Position numbers and translations under genes: made by a program. Below the pieces are notes generated by a model. The model did not search any database and was not told the DNA's origin. It worked only from the letters and a program-made list of their open reading frames with translations. Positions 29,203 to 38,824 of a DNA stretch of 45,774 bases are shown here, piece after piece; the stretch's first letter is position 1; the number at the start of each line of letters is the position of its first letter. The DNA is from an uncultured Alphaproteobacteria bacterium (GTDB taxonomy: Bacteria; Pseudomonadota; Alphaproteobacteria; Rhodobacterales; Rhodobacteraceae): assembly GCA_902531755.1 (NCBI GenBank), contig CACAFI010000010.1, positions 1 through 45,774 of the forward strand, in the 5' to 3' direction.

Positions 29203-30204
29203 TTAGTTCTTAACTTTGCTTAAACTAGATATCATCTGCCCTGCAAATAAAATTGCTTGGTAGAAAGAATTACTATCCGCTTTAAAGTCTTTTGCAATGT
29301 TAATGCCTGTTCCGTGTCCAGGGCTTGTTCGTATGATCGGCAAACCTAACGAAACATTTATAGTTTCAAAAAATGACAGTAATTTTAATGGAATGAGTGC
29401 CTGATCATGGTACATAGCAACAGTTACATTATAATTTTTATAATGTTTAGTCCCAAAAAATCCATCTGCTGGGAAAGGGCCATCAACAATGCAGTTTTTA
29501 ATCCCTTGGAATTTTAATACGGCAGGCAATATGTCTGAGCTTTCTTCATTACCAAGGTGACCCTCTTCACCAGCATGTGGGTTAAACCCTAAAACTGCTA
29601 TTTTTGGTATAAAATTGAAATACTTTTTTACTTCTGATATTATGAGACCCAATTTTTTTTCAATTATACCCTCTTTTATTTTTGACGACACTTGGTTCAG
29701 AGGTACATGGGTAGTTAGCGGAATTATTCTTAAGTAATGATTTAGCATCATCATCATCACAGTGTCTTTTTCACATCCACAAAGATGTTCAAGATAATCG
29801 GTATGACCAGAAAACTTAAAACTCCCATGACTCCTCAAAATTGATTTATTTATTGGTCCAGTTACCATCGCACCAACTTTTTTTCTTAAACATAGATTCG
29901 TAGCAATTCTTATTGACTCAATTATTGAATTGGCATTTTTACTATCAAATTGACCTGGATAGAAATCTGAATCGTAGTTTAAATGAAGAATGTTTAGGGT
30001 ATCTTTGAAATTTTCAGCTTCCTCGATATGATTAATTTTTCGAAGCCGTACATCATACTTATCAGCTAAGTATTTCAGTTTTGAAAAATCACTTATAGCC
30101 ACTAAATTTTGTTTTTCTCTAGCCTTTTTAAAACTTTTAATTAGTACTTCGGGTCCAACTCCAGCAGGATCTCCCATGGTCAAGATTATAGGTTGCTTTG
30201 TCAC
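29203..30204 (-). CDS. pdxA: 4-hydroxythreonine-4-phosphate dehydrogenase
   Basis: NAD-dependent step of the DXP-dependent pyridoxal 5'-phosphate pathway (333 aa). Family N-terminus ILTMGDPAGVGPEV, substrate and metal motifs SGHTDYLEHL, TTHVPL, GFNPHAGEEGH, AMYHDQALIPLK and LPIIRTSPGHGTG (the three metal histidines lie in these). GTG start overlaps the surA stop by 4 bases (GTGA). The surA-pdxA-rsmA order is widely conserved in Proteobacteria. Confidence 0.96.
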   Translation of the reverse strand: MTKQPIILTMGDPAGVGPEVLIKSFKKAREKQNLVAISDFSKLKYLADKYDVRLRKINHIEEAENFKDTLNILHLNYDSDFYPGQFDSKNANSIIESIRIATNLCLRKKVGAMVTGPINKSILRSHGSFKFSGHTDYLEHLCGCEKDTVMMMMLNHYLRIIPLTTHVPLNQVSSKIKEGIIEKKLGLIISEVKKYFNFIPKIAVLGFNPHAGEEGHLGNEESSDILPAVLKFQGIKNCIVDGPFPADGFFGTKHYKNYNVTVAMYHDQALIPLKLLSFFETINVSLGLPIIRTSPGHGTGINIAKDFKADSNSFYQAILFAGQMISSLSKVKN

Positions 30205-31352
30205 TTTTTTACTATTGTAGTATTTCTTCTTAACTCAAGCATTAATGCATTGCTTAACCTTAGAGCTTCTTCATTTTTCTTAATGTTTTCATAGTTCAAC
30301 CCTCCGTTATGATTTTTATTTATGAAGCTCTCACAAAGTGTTATTAAGCGCATTAATCCACTCTTATCCGAAAATTTATAGCTTTCCCCAGGCATTAGTT
30401 TCGCAAGAATGTTTCTTATATTTTTATCTACCTTAGATAATGAAATTGGTCCTCTTATTCCTTTCTCTTCCGAACATGCGTTATCTTGAGTTAATTGAGC
30501 GCTTGCGATGGAATAGGTTACAGATAATTTTGGTGTTTTCATAGTTTTATATGATCGTGTTCGATTCAGTCTTAATAAAACCAAACCTCCATTAATTTCA
30601 AGAGGTCTTGAAATTTGATTTTTATTTAATCCATCTAAAATATCTCTGAATTTTTTGGGTAGTCTACTTTTTTTTATTGGACCAACTTTACCTTTATTTA
30701 CCTTTGACGCAGCAGAAGAAAATTTTTCAACGGCTTTTCCAAAATCAGCACCTGCTTTTAATTCTATTTCTAGCCTGTTTGCGATAAGCTTTGCATTTTT
30801 AGGATCCCATTGTTCGTATGAAATAAATATTTCAGAGAACTCATATTCTTTTTCAATTCTTTTAGGTGTTGGAGCTACAGGCATGGCGTCTTGCATTGGA
30901 AGGTTATTAATCTTGTATCCAAATCTATTATCAAGAACTTTTTGCCACCTAATATTTGATTTTACAAAATTATAGAATGTTTCAATATCAATTCCTTTTG
31001 AACTCATAAGAGATTTTAACTCTCTAATGTTCATTTTATTTGATTTAAGAAAATTATTGAGTTGTGCATTCAGTTCGGCATCTGAAGCCGATATTTTTAA
31101 TCTATTAGCATAAATCTCCTTAATTTTTTCATTAATAACAATTTTTTCTACTTCTGATCTTCCGAGATTTGAATTGTTCAATAAATTGCGTAATTTTCTA
31201 GCCTGGTTTATGTCATAATTGCTTATGATTTGATCGTCTACTTGATACGCAACCCTGAAATCAGATTTGCAGAAAGCAGAGATAGGAATCAGAAGTAATA
31301 CAATCAGCGCAATGCATGATTTTGTTTCTATATACTTGATGAAAATATTCAT
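30201..31352 (-). CDS. surA: Periplasmic chaperone/peptidyl-prolyl isomerase SurA
   Basis: Escorts outer-membrane proteins, including LptD, to the BAM complex (383 aa). Signal peptide in the first about 25 residues ending near AFCKSD; SurA N-terminal chaperone domain (VDDQIISNYDINQARKLRN) to about residue 140; one parvulin-like domain from about 165 to 265 (FGKAVEKFSSAASKVNKG to GGLVLLRL). E. coli SurA has two parvulin domains, so this is the shorter alphaproteobacterial type. The ATG at 31352 overlaps the lptD TGA (ATGA); an in-frame ATG at 31364 would add four residues before the signal peptide. Confidence 0.88.
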   Translation of the reverse strand: MNIFIKYIETKSCIALIVLLLIPISAFCKSDFRVAYQVDDQIISNYDINQARKLRNLLNNSNLGRSEVEKIVINEKIKEIYANRLKISASDAELNAQLNNFLKSNKMNIRELKSLMSSKGIDIETFYNFVKSNIRWQKVLDNRFGYKINNLPMQDAMPVAPTPKRIEKEYEFSEIFISYEQWDPKNAKLIANRLEIELKAGADFGKAVEKFSSAASKVNKGKVGPIKKSRLPKKFRDILDGLNKNQISRPLEINGGLVLLRLNRTRSYKTMKTPKLSVTYSIASAQLTQDNACSEEKGIRGPISLSKVDKNIRNILAKLMPGESYKFSDKSGLMRLITLCESFINKNHNGGLNYENIKKNEEALRLSNALMLELRRNTTIVKK

Positions 31353-33448
31353 TTTAAAACACATTTAGACATTTTGGTATCGTAATACCTTGATCCAATG
31401 TTTCCGAAATTCACGACTAAGTCAATCCTAGAGTCTTTAGGTAAAAGATTAGATGTTGTATTTCTTCTTGATAACGATAAATCTATATCAATACAGTCAT
31501 TCCTAAAATTCAGCCCCAGAGTAGTGTTAAGATCTTCGTTATTTACCATATTTCTTCGTAATCCAATCTTACTTGACCAGTTTTTTGTTAAACTGGAATT
31601 CAAGTTAAGAGTTAATTCCTTTAAGTCAGAGTTTGTTCCTTCTGATGGATCTGAAACCAAGTTTGTTAAGCTAGTATTAATTTGATAGCGTGGTTTTGTG
31701 ACTTTAAGAGACGTATCAGATCTTTTTAATGTAAAATTTTTACTATATACTTGCTTACTTACTATATCCAAATTTTTTTGGAAATTTATGTTACCTGATA
31801 ATAGAATATCGGATTCGTACCCATTTAGGCCAGAAGATGGCAAAAAATCTTCTGAGTTTTTATTTCGATACACCTGTCCAAGACTTACGCTATATTTATA
31901 ATTCTTTTTATTCTCATAAAAGTATTGAAGTCCCGCGTTTAATCTGAGCCCTTTTTCTTGTCTATCAATACCCGGTATTTTTTTTAATTTAAAAAGAGTC
32001 GTGCTATCAAACTCTGTTGTTGAGCTATCCTCGTCAATAGGATCGATTGAAGATGAATAATCAGTGGAATAAACGAGCTGCGCTACCGGTATCAATACTT
32101 CAGATTTTTCATTTCTTCCTCTAAATAATGGGTATTTGAACTCCAAAGCACCCAAAGGATAAACCTTTAAAAGATATCTTTTTGTTATGCTTTTATTTTC
32201 TACATAAGCAGCAGAAAGTATATTTCCAGTGCCACGTACCATTAATCCATTTTCAGTTTGCCAACTCTTACTAAGTTCTAAGTCAGCTGACAGTCTGCTA
32301 TAGCCATCACCCTCTCGACGTGATATCCCTACCAAAGAGTATTTTTCACGCAATAAAAGATCTGATTTTTTGAATTTCTTGTATGTCTTGTACCTGAGGT
32401 CAGGCAATATTAATGGTTCAACGGTATTACTATCTCTTAGAGAGGTATGGTACAGAATTGAAGCCTGCAGCGAGCCATTATTTAAAAATTTTTCATAACT
32501 TATCAAATTTAAAAATCTATCCCTTTCATCATATCCATATTTCCCTAAAAAAGATGTGTCACTGATTAATGTAGTGTTGATGTTAATAGAGGTTGACTTA
32601 TCTATTTTGCTTTTTCCTTCTATTTTTAAAAAGCCCTTAATAGATTCATCTTCACTTGAAGGTAAAAATGCGGACTCCAATGTTAAATTTCCTAGGCTAA
32701 ATAACTTTCTATATTGGCTTTCAATCAAAAGCTTTATTCTAGACGTTTTCAAAATAGAAAAAGTGAAATCTGAAGTGTTTCCTAATGTAAAAAACATGGG
32801 TTGTCTAACTCCAGTCCCAATTAAATCAGAGCTAAGAAAGCTAGGGGCTAAGAGCCCAGAAGCTCGTTTTACTCCAGGTTCTGGTGTTTGTAGATAGGGT
32901 GTGTAAATTATAGGAACTCCAAAAATTTCAAGCCAAGTATTATAAAATTGGAGTCTCTTAGTTTTGCTGTTGTGTACTAGCCTATCTGATTTCAAGACCC
33001 AAGAAGGTTTTGGATTTAAAACACATATTTCACAAGGCGTACCGATAGCCTTTTTGAAAACAGTATTTTCCCCCTCAATCCTCATCTCTTCTGAAGCTAC
33101 TTGGAATTTTTCTTCTACAAGTGCTTTGACATTTTTTACGAGTGTCGAACGTGTTTTTCTATCAATTTCAGCAAAACTACCTAAAATTCTTGCTCCCTGA
33201 TTAGTTTTTATAAAAATTTTAGAAGTAAGTTTTATTCTTTCGGAGTTTTTGTTAAAAGTTAGTCTTTCTGTCTTAATCGTAACATCAGCAAAGCGGATTT
33301 TCACATCTCCTTTAGCAGAGAAAATATTTTTAGCTCTATTAAAAACCAAACTTTCAGCTTCAATAGAAAAATCTTGAGCCTGTGATTCTTTAATACTTAA
33401 GAATATAATAACAATGATCAAAAATTTTTTAATATTCTTCAAAGTCAT
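31349..33448 (-). CDS. lptD: LPS assembly protein LptD
   Basis: Outer-membrane beta-barrel that inserts lipopolysaccharide together with LptE (699 aa). Signal peptide at about 1-25, an OstA/LptA-like beta-jellyroll at about 26-125, then the barrel with the conserved GVPIIYTPYL and ASGLLAPSF segments. It has only four cysteines, Cys139, Cys142, Cys652 and Cys696; two near the jellyroll-barrel junction and two near the C-terminus fit the two long-range disulfides known for E. coli LptD. Two bases after lptG; encoded with its chaperone surA. Confidence 0.94.
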   Translation of the reverse strand: MTLKNIKKFLIIVIIFLSIKESQAQDFSIEAESLVFNRAKNIFSAKGDVKIRFADVTIKTERLTFNKNSERIKLTSKIFIKTNQGARILGSFAEIDRKTRSTLVKNVKALVEEKFQVASEEMRIEGENTVFKKAIGTPCEICVLNPKPSWVLKSDRLVHNSKTKRLQFYNTWLEIFGVPIIYTPYLQTPEPGVKRASGLLAPSFLSSDLIGTGVRQPMFFTLGNTSDFTFSILKTSRIKLLIESQYRKLFSLGNLTLESAFLPSSEDESIKGFLKIEGKSKIDKSTSININTTLISDTSFLGKYGYDERDRFLNLISYEKFLNNGSLQASILYHTSLRDSNTVEPLILPDLRYKTYKKFKKSDLLLREKYSLVGISRREGDGYSRLSADLELSKSWQTENGLMVRGTGNILSAAYVENKSITKRYLLKVYPLGALEFKYPLFRGRNEKSEVLIPVAQLVYSTDYSSSIDPIDEDSSTTEFDSTTLFKLKKIPGIDRQEKGLRLNAGLQYFYENKKNYKYSVSLGQVYRNKNSEDFLPSSGLNGYESDILLSGNINFQKNLDIVSKQVYSKNFTLKRSDTSLKVTKPRYQINTSLTNLVSDPSEGTNSDLKELTLNLNSSLTKNWSSKIGLRRNMVNNEDLNTTLGLNFRNDCIDIDLSLSRRNTTSNLLPKDSRIDLVVNFGNIGSRYYDTKMSKCVLK

Positions 33449-33450
33449 TT

Positions 33451-34548
33451 TTATCCGTCTTCTATATGCAATAGAATTCCTGAAAAAATCAAAATTGCAA
33501 AAGTGGATGGGCCAAATGCTACAAGTAAAAGAGGAACTTGTTCAGTTAATGCAAACGACTCAAAAATCTTTTGGATAGAAAATAATAAAAAGCCAATAAA
33601 TAAACACATAAAAATATTTATACTTTTTGAAAGTTTACTTTCAGTTCCTAGCAGGAACATAGCTGCTATCAATAACATCGCCGTAAAAAATATTGGTCTC
33701 GATAATTCTGTTAGAAAGAAAAGTTTATGCCTTGAAGCAGTATATCCTGATGTTTCTAATCTTGAAATAAACTCTCTTATTGAATAAATACTAATTACTC
33801 TAGGGTCTGCAAAACTATCAGTTATCTGTTCGTTAGTTAAACTTGTAGGAATATCAAGTTGTTTGATTGTTATTGGCTTATTTTTATATTCAGGATCTAG
33901 GTTATTATCCAGAATTTTTACACCTGATAGTTCCCAAAAGTTATCCATTAAAATAGCCTTTGATGCTCTTATTTCTCTATTAAGTTTTTCTTGTTCATAA
34001 AATTCAAAAAAAATTAAGTCATAAAAAACCGTTGCAGTTGAGTTCATTTGTGATGCTTTAATGACCATATCTATTTCATCGTTTTTATCTCTTAACCATA
34101 TGTCATTATCACTTACGGAGAATGAGTTTTTATTGGTGAGATTAAATCTCTCTAACACTGTGTCTGAAGCACGCATAGAGGCTGAAACTAAAGGACCACC
34201 AATAAAGGTAACTAGTAATCCAATTAAAATGGTAATTACCACAGTTGGTAATAAAATTCTAAAGGCTGACTTACCCGAGGCCTTAAGAATTGAAATTTCA
34301 TTAGAATTAGATAGCCAGGAAAAGGTAAGTATTGAGCTCAGCATAATAATTAGAGCCATTGCTTCCAATGTTAGCATAGGTATCCTGAGAAAAATATTTA
34401 ATATTGCTTTATTCGCATCGAGACCATTCGATGAAAAAAAGTTGAGCTGATCAGAACCGTCAATTAACAGAATAAAAAATAGTACTGTAAGCAATGATAT
34501 GCCTAAACTTTGGAGATATCTTACAGAAATATAAAGCGTTGTTATCAT
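33451..34548 (-). CDS. lptG: LPS export ABC permease LptG (YjgP/YjgQ family)
   Basis: Inner-membrane subunit of the LptB2FG extractor that pulls LPS from the membrane (365 aa). Two helices at the N-terminus, one near 65-85 and one near 100-118, a periplasmic beta-jellyroll at about 130-265, and three C-terminal helices. NSNEISILKASGKSAFRILLP is the coupling segment contacting LptB. The N-terminal FILLIDGSDQLNFF is closer to LptG than LptF. The lptF gene that normally lies just upstream is missing: the next gene is divergent pepA. Confidence 0.88.
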   Translation of the reverse strand: MITTLYISVRYLQSLGISLLTVLFFILLIDGSDQLNFFSSNGLDANKAILNIFLRIPMLTLEAMALIIMLSSILTFSWLSNSNEISILKASGKSAFRILLPTVVITILIGLLVTFIGGPLVSASMRASDTVLERFNLTNKNSFSVSDNDIWLRDKNDEIDMVIKASQMNSTATVFYDLIFFEFYEQEKLNREIRASKAILMDNFWELSGVKILDNNLDPEYKNKPITIKQLDIPTSLTNEQITDSFADPRVISIYSIREFISRLETSGYTASRHKLFFLTELSRPIFFTAMLLIAAMFLLGTESKLSKSINIFMCLFIGFLLFSIQKIFESFALTEQVPLLLVAFGPSTFAILIFSGILLHIEDG

Positions 34549-34640
34549 ATTATTGTAAATTAAATTATTTCAAATACATATTAAAATAGATAATCTTGTA
34601 TATAAATAATTAACTTTTTAAGAGTATTCAAAAGAATTAT

Positions 34641-36104
34641 ATGAAACCACATAAAATATTAGTTAAAAGAAAGAAAAGTTTTAAGCTTGACCACCAAAAA
34701 AATAAATTTGCCTTACTCATTGGTGAAGATGGAAGATTAGATAATGAGTTGCCTTTAGATAGTTTATTAGCCAAATATTTAAAAAATTTCTTAAGTAAAA
34801 AAGTCTTTAAAAAGCTTTCTTTTAACAAAGCTATATTGCTTGATAATCCGCTTACACTAGAGCCTGATTTTATATTGATAATAAAAGTAAAAAATTTTAT
34901 CGACGATAAAGAACTTTTCGATTTTGGAAAGATAATTTGTAATTTTAAGGACAAAAATGCACTTTCCGTTATATGGAGTATCAGTAAGCCTTTAGAATCA
35001 ACCGCAAGAACAATTCAGCTAAGATCATATGTTTTTGACAGGTTAAAATCAGAGAATAATAAAAGAAAAAAGGATGCCGAAACTATTTTCTTTGTAAATG
35101 AAAAGTTTAAATTCTCAAAATCAGATTTGTCAAAAAATGATGCACTAGCTGAAGGAGTTTTTTTATGTCGCGACCTAGTTAATTTGCCTGCAAATATTTT
35201 GAATACCAAGAAATTCGAAAATGAAGTAAAGAATTTAAAAAAAGTTGGGATTAAGGTCAGTGTGCTAAATGAAAAAGATATCAAGGCAGTAGGAATGAAT
35301 TTACTTTTTGCGGTTGGGAAGGGCTCAGATAATCCTTCGAAAGTTCTGGTGTTAGAGTGGAAGGGTGAAAAGAGCGATGTGAAGCCAACAGCACTTATTG
35401 GTAAGGGAGTTGTTTTTGACTCAGGAGGATTATCATTGAAATCCTCCTCTGGAATGGTTGACATGGCTATGGATATGGCGGGAGCTGCTGTCGTGACTGG
35501 CGTATTAAAGTCTGCTGCTTTATCCAAACTGAAAGTAAATTTGGTCGGTTTGATTGGACTTGTTGAAAATATGCCTGGACCAAAATCCTTAAGGCCTGGT
35601 GATATTATAAAATCGCTGAAAGGCGATATGGTACAAGTTAATAACACAGATGCTGAGGGACGTTTAGTATTGGGTGACTTGCTTTGGTATTCACAACTGA
35701 GGTTCAAACCAAAAAGAATATTTGATTTAGCGACTCTGACGGGAGCAATAATAATTGCCCTCGGAAAAGAATATGCTGGTGTATTTTCAAATAATGATAA
35801 TCTTTGCCATGATTTTTTATCCGCTTGCGAAAGAGCTAACGAAAAAGCTTGGAGATTACCTCTTGACAAAAAATTTGGAGATGTGCTTTCTTCCAATGTT
35901 GCTGACATGGCTAACGTTGGAGGATCTCAGGGTTCTTCTATAGTTGCAGCAATGTTTTTAAGCAATTTTATTAAAAAAGAGATTCCATGGGTTCATTTAG
36001 ATATTGCTGGAGTTGCCAAAAATACCGAAACTATTTTTAGCAAAAGTGGAGCCACAGCATGGGGTGTGGTTTCTCTTTTTGAATATTTTCAGGAATTTTC
36101 ATAG
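34641..36104 (+). CDS. pepA: Leucyl aminopeptidase (M17)
   Basis: Two-zinc cytosolic aminopeptidase releasing N-terminal residues; PepA proteins in some bacteria also bind DNA (487 aa). C-terminal catalytic domain from about residue 170 shows VAVGKGSDNPSKVL-like (FAVGKGSDNPSKVL), LIGKGVVFDSGGLSLK, MAMDMAGAAVV and the family signature NTDAEGRLVLGDLLWY, holding the metal ligands. The Asn/Lys-rich N-terminal domain is divergent. Divergent from lptG across a 92-base AT-rich gap that must hold both promoters. Confidence 0.95.
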   Translation: MKPHKILVKRKKSFKLDHQKNKFALLIGEDGRLDNELPLDSLLAKYLKNFLSKKVFKKLSFNKAILLDNPLTLEPDFILIIKVKNFIDDKELFDFGKIICNFKDKNALSVIWSISKPLESTARTIQLRSYVFDRLKSENNKRKKDAETIFFVNEKFKFSKSDLSKNDALAEGVFLCRDLVNLPANILNTKKFENEVKNLKKVGIKVSVLNEKDIKAVGMNLLFAVGKGSDNPSKVLVLEWKGEKSDVKPTALIGKGVVFDSGGLSLKSSSGMVDMAMDMAGAAVVTGVLKSAALSKLKVNLVGLIGLVENMPGPKSLRPGDIIKSLKGDMVQVNNTDAEGRLVLGDLLWYSQLRFKPKRIFDLATLTGAIIIALGKEYAGVFSNNDNLCHDFLSACERANEKAWRLPLDKKFGDVLSSNVADMANVGGSQGSSIVAAMFLSNFIKKEIPWVHLDIAGVAKNTETIFSKSGATAWGVVSLFEYFQEFS

Positions 36105-36578
36105 ATGAATATGAAAAAACTAGAAAAGGTTTATTTTTATAATTCTTCACAAAGAGACATCATCGCTGATATTTCTTGGATAACAGAAAAGCTTTACAAA
36201 GAGAGGAATAGCATCGTGGTTTATTGTAAAGACCAAGAGACCGTTGAACTTTTAAATGCCTTTTTTTGGGGGTACAAAGAAGATGTGTTCATCCCTCATT
36301 CAATAGAAAAAAACGAGCAATCCACAATTGATCCTATACTGATTACTACTGAAGTAGATCAGAAGCATAAACACAATGTATTGTTAGCTATAAATGGGGT
36401 TTTAATAAAAGAAAAAGAATGGCAAAATTTTGCTACAATTTATTACTTTTTTGATGACAAAGAAAATAAAGAAAAAGAAAACGCTAGGTTAATGTGGAAA
36501 AGTTTTTCTGCTCTTGATATTGCTTGCAAATATTGGGTTAATAAAGAAAATAAGTGGGTCCTGGCGCACTCTAGCTAA
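36105..36578 (+). CDS. holC: DNA polymerase III subunit chi
   Basis: Clamp-loader accessory subunit that links the replisome to single-strand binding protein (157 aa). Recognised by the fold pattern VYFYNSSQ, KLYKERNSIVVYCKDQETVELLNAFFW (in pieces), HSIEKNEQ and VLLAINGV, and by position directly after pepA, which is its conserved place in Alphaproteobacteria. Its ATG follows the pepA TAG without spacing; a second in-frame ATG lies two codons on. Confidence 0.88.
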   Translation: MNMKKLEKVYFYNSSQRDIIADISWITEKLYKERNSIVVYCKDQETVELLNAFFWGYKEDVFIPHSIEKNEQSTIDPILITTEVDQKHKHNVLLAINGVLIKEKEWQNFATIYYFFDDKENKEKENARLMWKSFSALDIACKYWVNKENKWVLAHSS

Positions 36579-36635
36579 AAATTAGTTTACTTTAAATCTC
36601 TAATGTCTTAAGTATTCACAAATAGGAGTGATTAG

Positions 36636-37061
36636 ATGTCTTTAGAAAAAACTCTTTCGATTATAAAGCCTGATGCCGTTAAAAGAGACCTAACTGGCAA
36701 AATTGTTGCTATGTTTGAGGAAAAAGGACTTAGGGTAGTAGCACAAAAAAAAATTTGGTTATCTAAGGAGCAGGCAGGTTCCTTTTATGCTGTTCACAGA
36801 GAAAGGCCATTTTTTGATGAACTATGCGAATTCATGTCATCAGGTCCCATAGTTGTTCAAGTCCTTCAAGGTAATAATGCTATAGAACTAAATAGAAGAA
36901 TAATGGGTGCAACCAATCCCGAAGAAGCTGATGCTGGAACTATCCGCAAAGAGTTTGCAGTATCTATGACTGAAAATTCAGCTCATGGTTCAGACTCAGC
37001 TGAGACTGCTAGAGAAGAGATAAGTTTTTTCTTCTCTGGTTTAGAAATTGTTCAATTTTGA
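36636..37061 (+). CDS. ndk: Nucleoside diphosphate kinase
   Basis: Balances NTP and dNTP pools through a phosphohistidine intermediate (141 aa, normal). Catalytic His117 lies in [13 protein letters not shown]; the nucleotide-binding start [18 protein letters not shown] is typical. A clear ribosome site AGGAG at 36624-36628 precedes the ATG by 7 bases. Its last 10 bases overlap the convergent purN end, so transcripts from the two sides must read into each other. Confidence 0.97.
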   Translation: MSLEKTLSIIKPDAVKRDLTGKIVAMFEEKGLRVVAQKKIWLSKEQAGSFYAVHRERPFFDELCEFMSSGPIVVQVLQGNNAIELNRRIMGATNPEEADAGTIRKEFAVSMTENSAHGSDSAETAREEISFFFSGLEIVQF

Positions 37062-37687
37062 ATATCGTCTGCAGAGTTTATTGTTAATACCTTTTTACCA
37101 TTTTTGATAAGAAACTCTCTCAAAACTCTTTTATATAAAAGGTGTTCTTTAGGTAGTAGCACTTCTCGAAGTTGTTTTGCCGTGCAATTTTCTGGTATTT
37201 TAATTACTGTCTGACCAAGAATTGGACCATCGTCCACTTTTTCTGTGATTTGGTGTACAGTTGCTCCATGGATCAAACAACCGGCTTTCAATACCCTCAG
37301 ATGTGTATTTAAACCTCGAAAGGAAGGTAGAAGCGAAGGATGGATATTTAGAATAGGCTTCGAAAACGTTGTTATAAAATTTTCTGATAAAATTTTCATG
37401 AAACCAGCGAGGCAGATTACATCGATTTTTTTTTTATTCAAAACCTGCAAGGTTTTTTCCTCAAAAATATAGCTGTCTTGGCTTTTTACTGCATTAAACG
37501 AAAAAGTTTCTACAGAGTTTTGTTCAGCAAAAACTAGACCCTCTGCATTCGTATTATTTGAAACAACCAATTTCGGGTGTCCTGGATGATCCTTTTCCTT
37601 TTTCATATCATTAATGAGAGCCATCATGTTCGACCCCTTTCCTGAAATAAAAATAGCCACATTTTTTTTTCTAAAGAAACTAGTCAA
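37052..37687 (-). CDS. purN: Phosphoribosylglycinamide formyltransferase (GART)
   Basis: Formyl-THF-dependent third step of purine synthesis (211 aa). Shows [10 protein letters not shown] at the phosphate site, LAGFMKIL, the catalytic [12 protein letters not shown], and the Asp-containing [11 protein letters not shown]. Likely start is the TTG at 37687, overlapping purM by 8 bases, since no ATG precedes the conserved [11 protein letters not shown]; a GTG inside that stretch is the only alternative. purM-purN pairing is conserved. Confidence 0.94.
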   Translation of the reverse strand: MTSFFRKKNVAIFISGKGSNMMALINDMKKEKDHPGHPKLVVSNNTNAEGLVFAEQNSVETFSFNAVKSQDSYIFEEKTLQVLNKKKIDVICLAGFMKILSENFITTFSKPILNIHPSLLPSFRGLNTHLRVLKAGCLIHGATVHQITEKVDDGPILGQTVIKIPENCTAKQLREVLLPKEHLLYKRVLREFLIKNGKKVLTINSADDIQN

Positions 37688-38711
37688 GATTTAAACTGCC
37701 CTCGAACTCTATTTGATTGCCAAGAACTATTTCCCCGATTTTGATAACTTGCTTGTTGATTTTTTTACTTTGAATTTCAAAGTTTTTGCATTTATTCGCA
37801 GGGACAATAGCTACAAACCCTATCCCACAGTTAAAAGTTTGCAACGCTTGGTTGCTTGAAAGTCTAGCGCTTTTTATTGCCCACTTCAAAGATCTGGGGA
37901 TATCCCATGAATTTAATTGGATCTTTGCTGTGAGACCATTTTTAAAAATTCTGGGTAAATTATCTAATATGCCACCACCTGTTATGTGAGCAAATCCAGA
38001 ACAAATATTCAAGATAGTTGGATCTTGAGCGAAACCTGAATATAATCTAGTGGGCTTTATCAAGGATTTTTTTAGATCAGCTACGTTGTTTTTATCCTCT
38101 TGTTCTAGGAGTTTTCGTATCAGTGTAAATCCATTTGAATGTGGGCCGGAAGAGGGCAGGCCATAAATCAAGTCCCCAGGTATGATTTCGATTGGTAGCT
38201 TTTTTAAGCGGTCCACAATACCTACTGCAAATCCAGCTAAGTCAAAGTCATCTTGGGAGTAAATACCAGGCATCTCTGCCGTCTCCCCCCCAATAAGAGA
38301 CACTTTTGCTTTTTTACAAGCTGAGACGATACTTTCTATCACTTTTGAGTGCTTGTTTATGTTCAGTTTAGACATTGATAAATAATCAAGAAAAAAAAGT
38401 GGCTTAGCGCCTGTACATATTAAGTCATTTATATTCATTGCAACCAAATCTTGCCCAATGCCCGAATAGTTTTCCATATCAATTGCTAGTTTTATCTTTG
38501 TGCCAATCCCATCACACGCAGACACCAAAACAGGGTTGCTGAGATTCTCGTTTTCAAGTGAGTAAAGACCTGCAAAATCTCCTATACCATCAATAACATT
38601 TTTATCAAATGTTGAGTTCACTATAGACGGTAATTTTTTTACGAATTCATTCCCGGTATCGATATCGACCCCTGAGGCTTTGTAAGTTATTGATTTCTCT
38701 TTTTCTGTCAT
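37680..38711 (-). CDS. purM: Phosphoribosylformylglycinamidine cyclo-ligase (AIRS)
   Basis: ATP-dependent closure of the imidazole ring in purine synthesis (343 aa). Motifs: YKASGVDIDTGNEFV, VSACDGIGTKIKLAI, MNINDLICTGAKPLFFLDY, LIGGETAEMPGIY, GLPSSGPHSNGFTLIR and HITGGGILDNLPRIF. The promoter should lie in 38712-38824, shared divergently with the tRNA gene. First gene of purM-purN. Confidence 0.96.
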   Translation of the reverse strand: MTEKEKSITYKASGVDIDTGNEFVKKLPSIVNSTFDKNVIDGIGDFAGLYSLENENLSNPVLVSACDGIGTKIKLAIDMENYSGIGQDLVAMNINDLICTGAKPLFFLDYLSMSKLNINKHSKVIESIVSACKKAKVSLIGGETAEMPGIYSQDDFDLAGFAVGIVDRLKKLPIEIIPGDLIYGLPSSGPHSNGFTLIRKLLEQEDKNNVADLKKSLIKPTRLYSGFAQDPTILNICSGFAHITGGGILDNLPRIFKNGLTAKIQLNSWDIPRSLKWAIKSARLSSNQALQTFNCGIGFVAIVPANKCKNFEIQSKKINKQVIKIGEIVLGNQIEFEGSLNLD

Positions 38712-38771
38712 AGATTATCTCTTATCTACCAATTATCTATTTATGGTCTAAACTATTAGACACTCTATATC

Positions 38772-38798
38772 TTGACAAGCTAAACAATCAAATTTAAT
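38772..38798 (+). promoter_or_regulatory. Sigma-70-type promoter of the tRNA gene
   Basis: A perfect -35 TTGACA at 38772-38777 is followed by TTTAAT at 38793-38798, a 5/6 match to the -10, with a shortish 15-base spacer (TAATGA at 17 bases is the weaker alternative). Transcription would begin near 38805, about 20 bases before the tRNA, which suits a tRNA gene. Confidence 0.5.
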
Positions 38799-38824
38799 GA
38801 AGAAGTGTAGAAGCAAAACCTCGT

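Noticed and set aside
35015..35908. Long minus-strand open frame (297 codons) opposite pepA
   Set aside because: It is fully antisense to the conserved M17 catalytic domain and its translation is a Ser/Phe/Thr-rich composition typical of an antisense shadow, with no motif.
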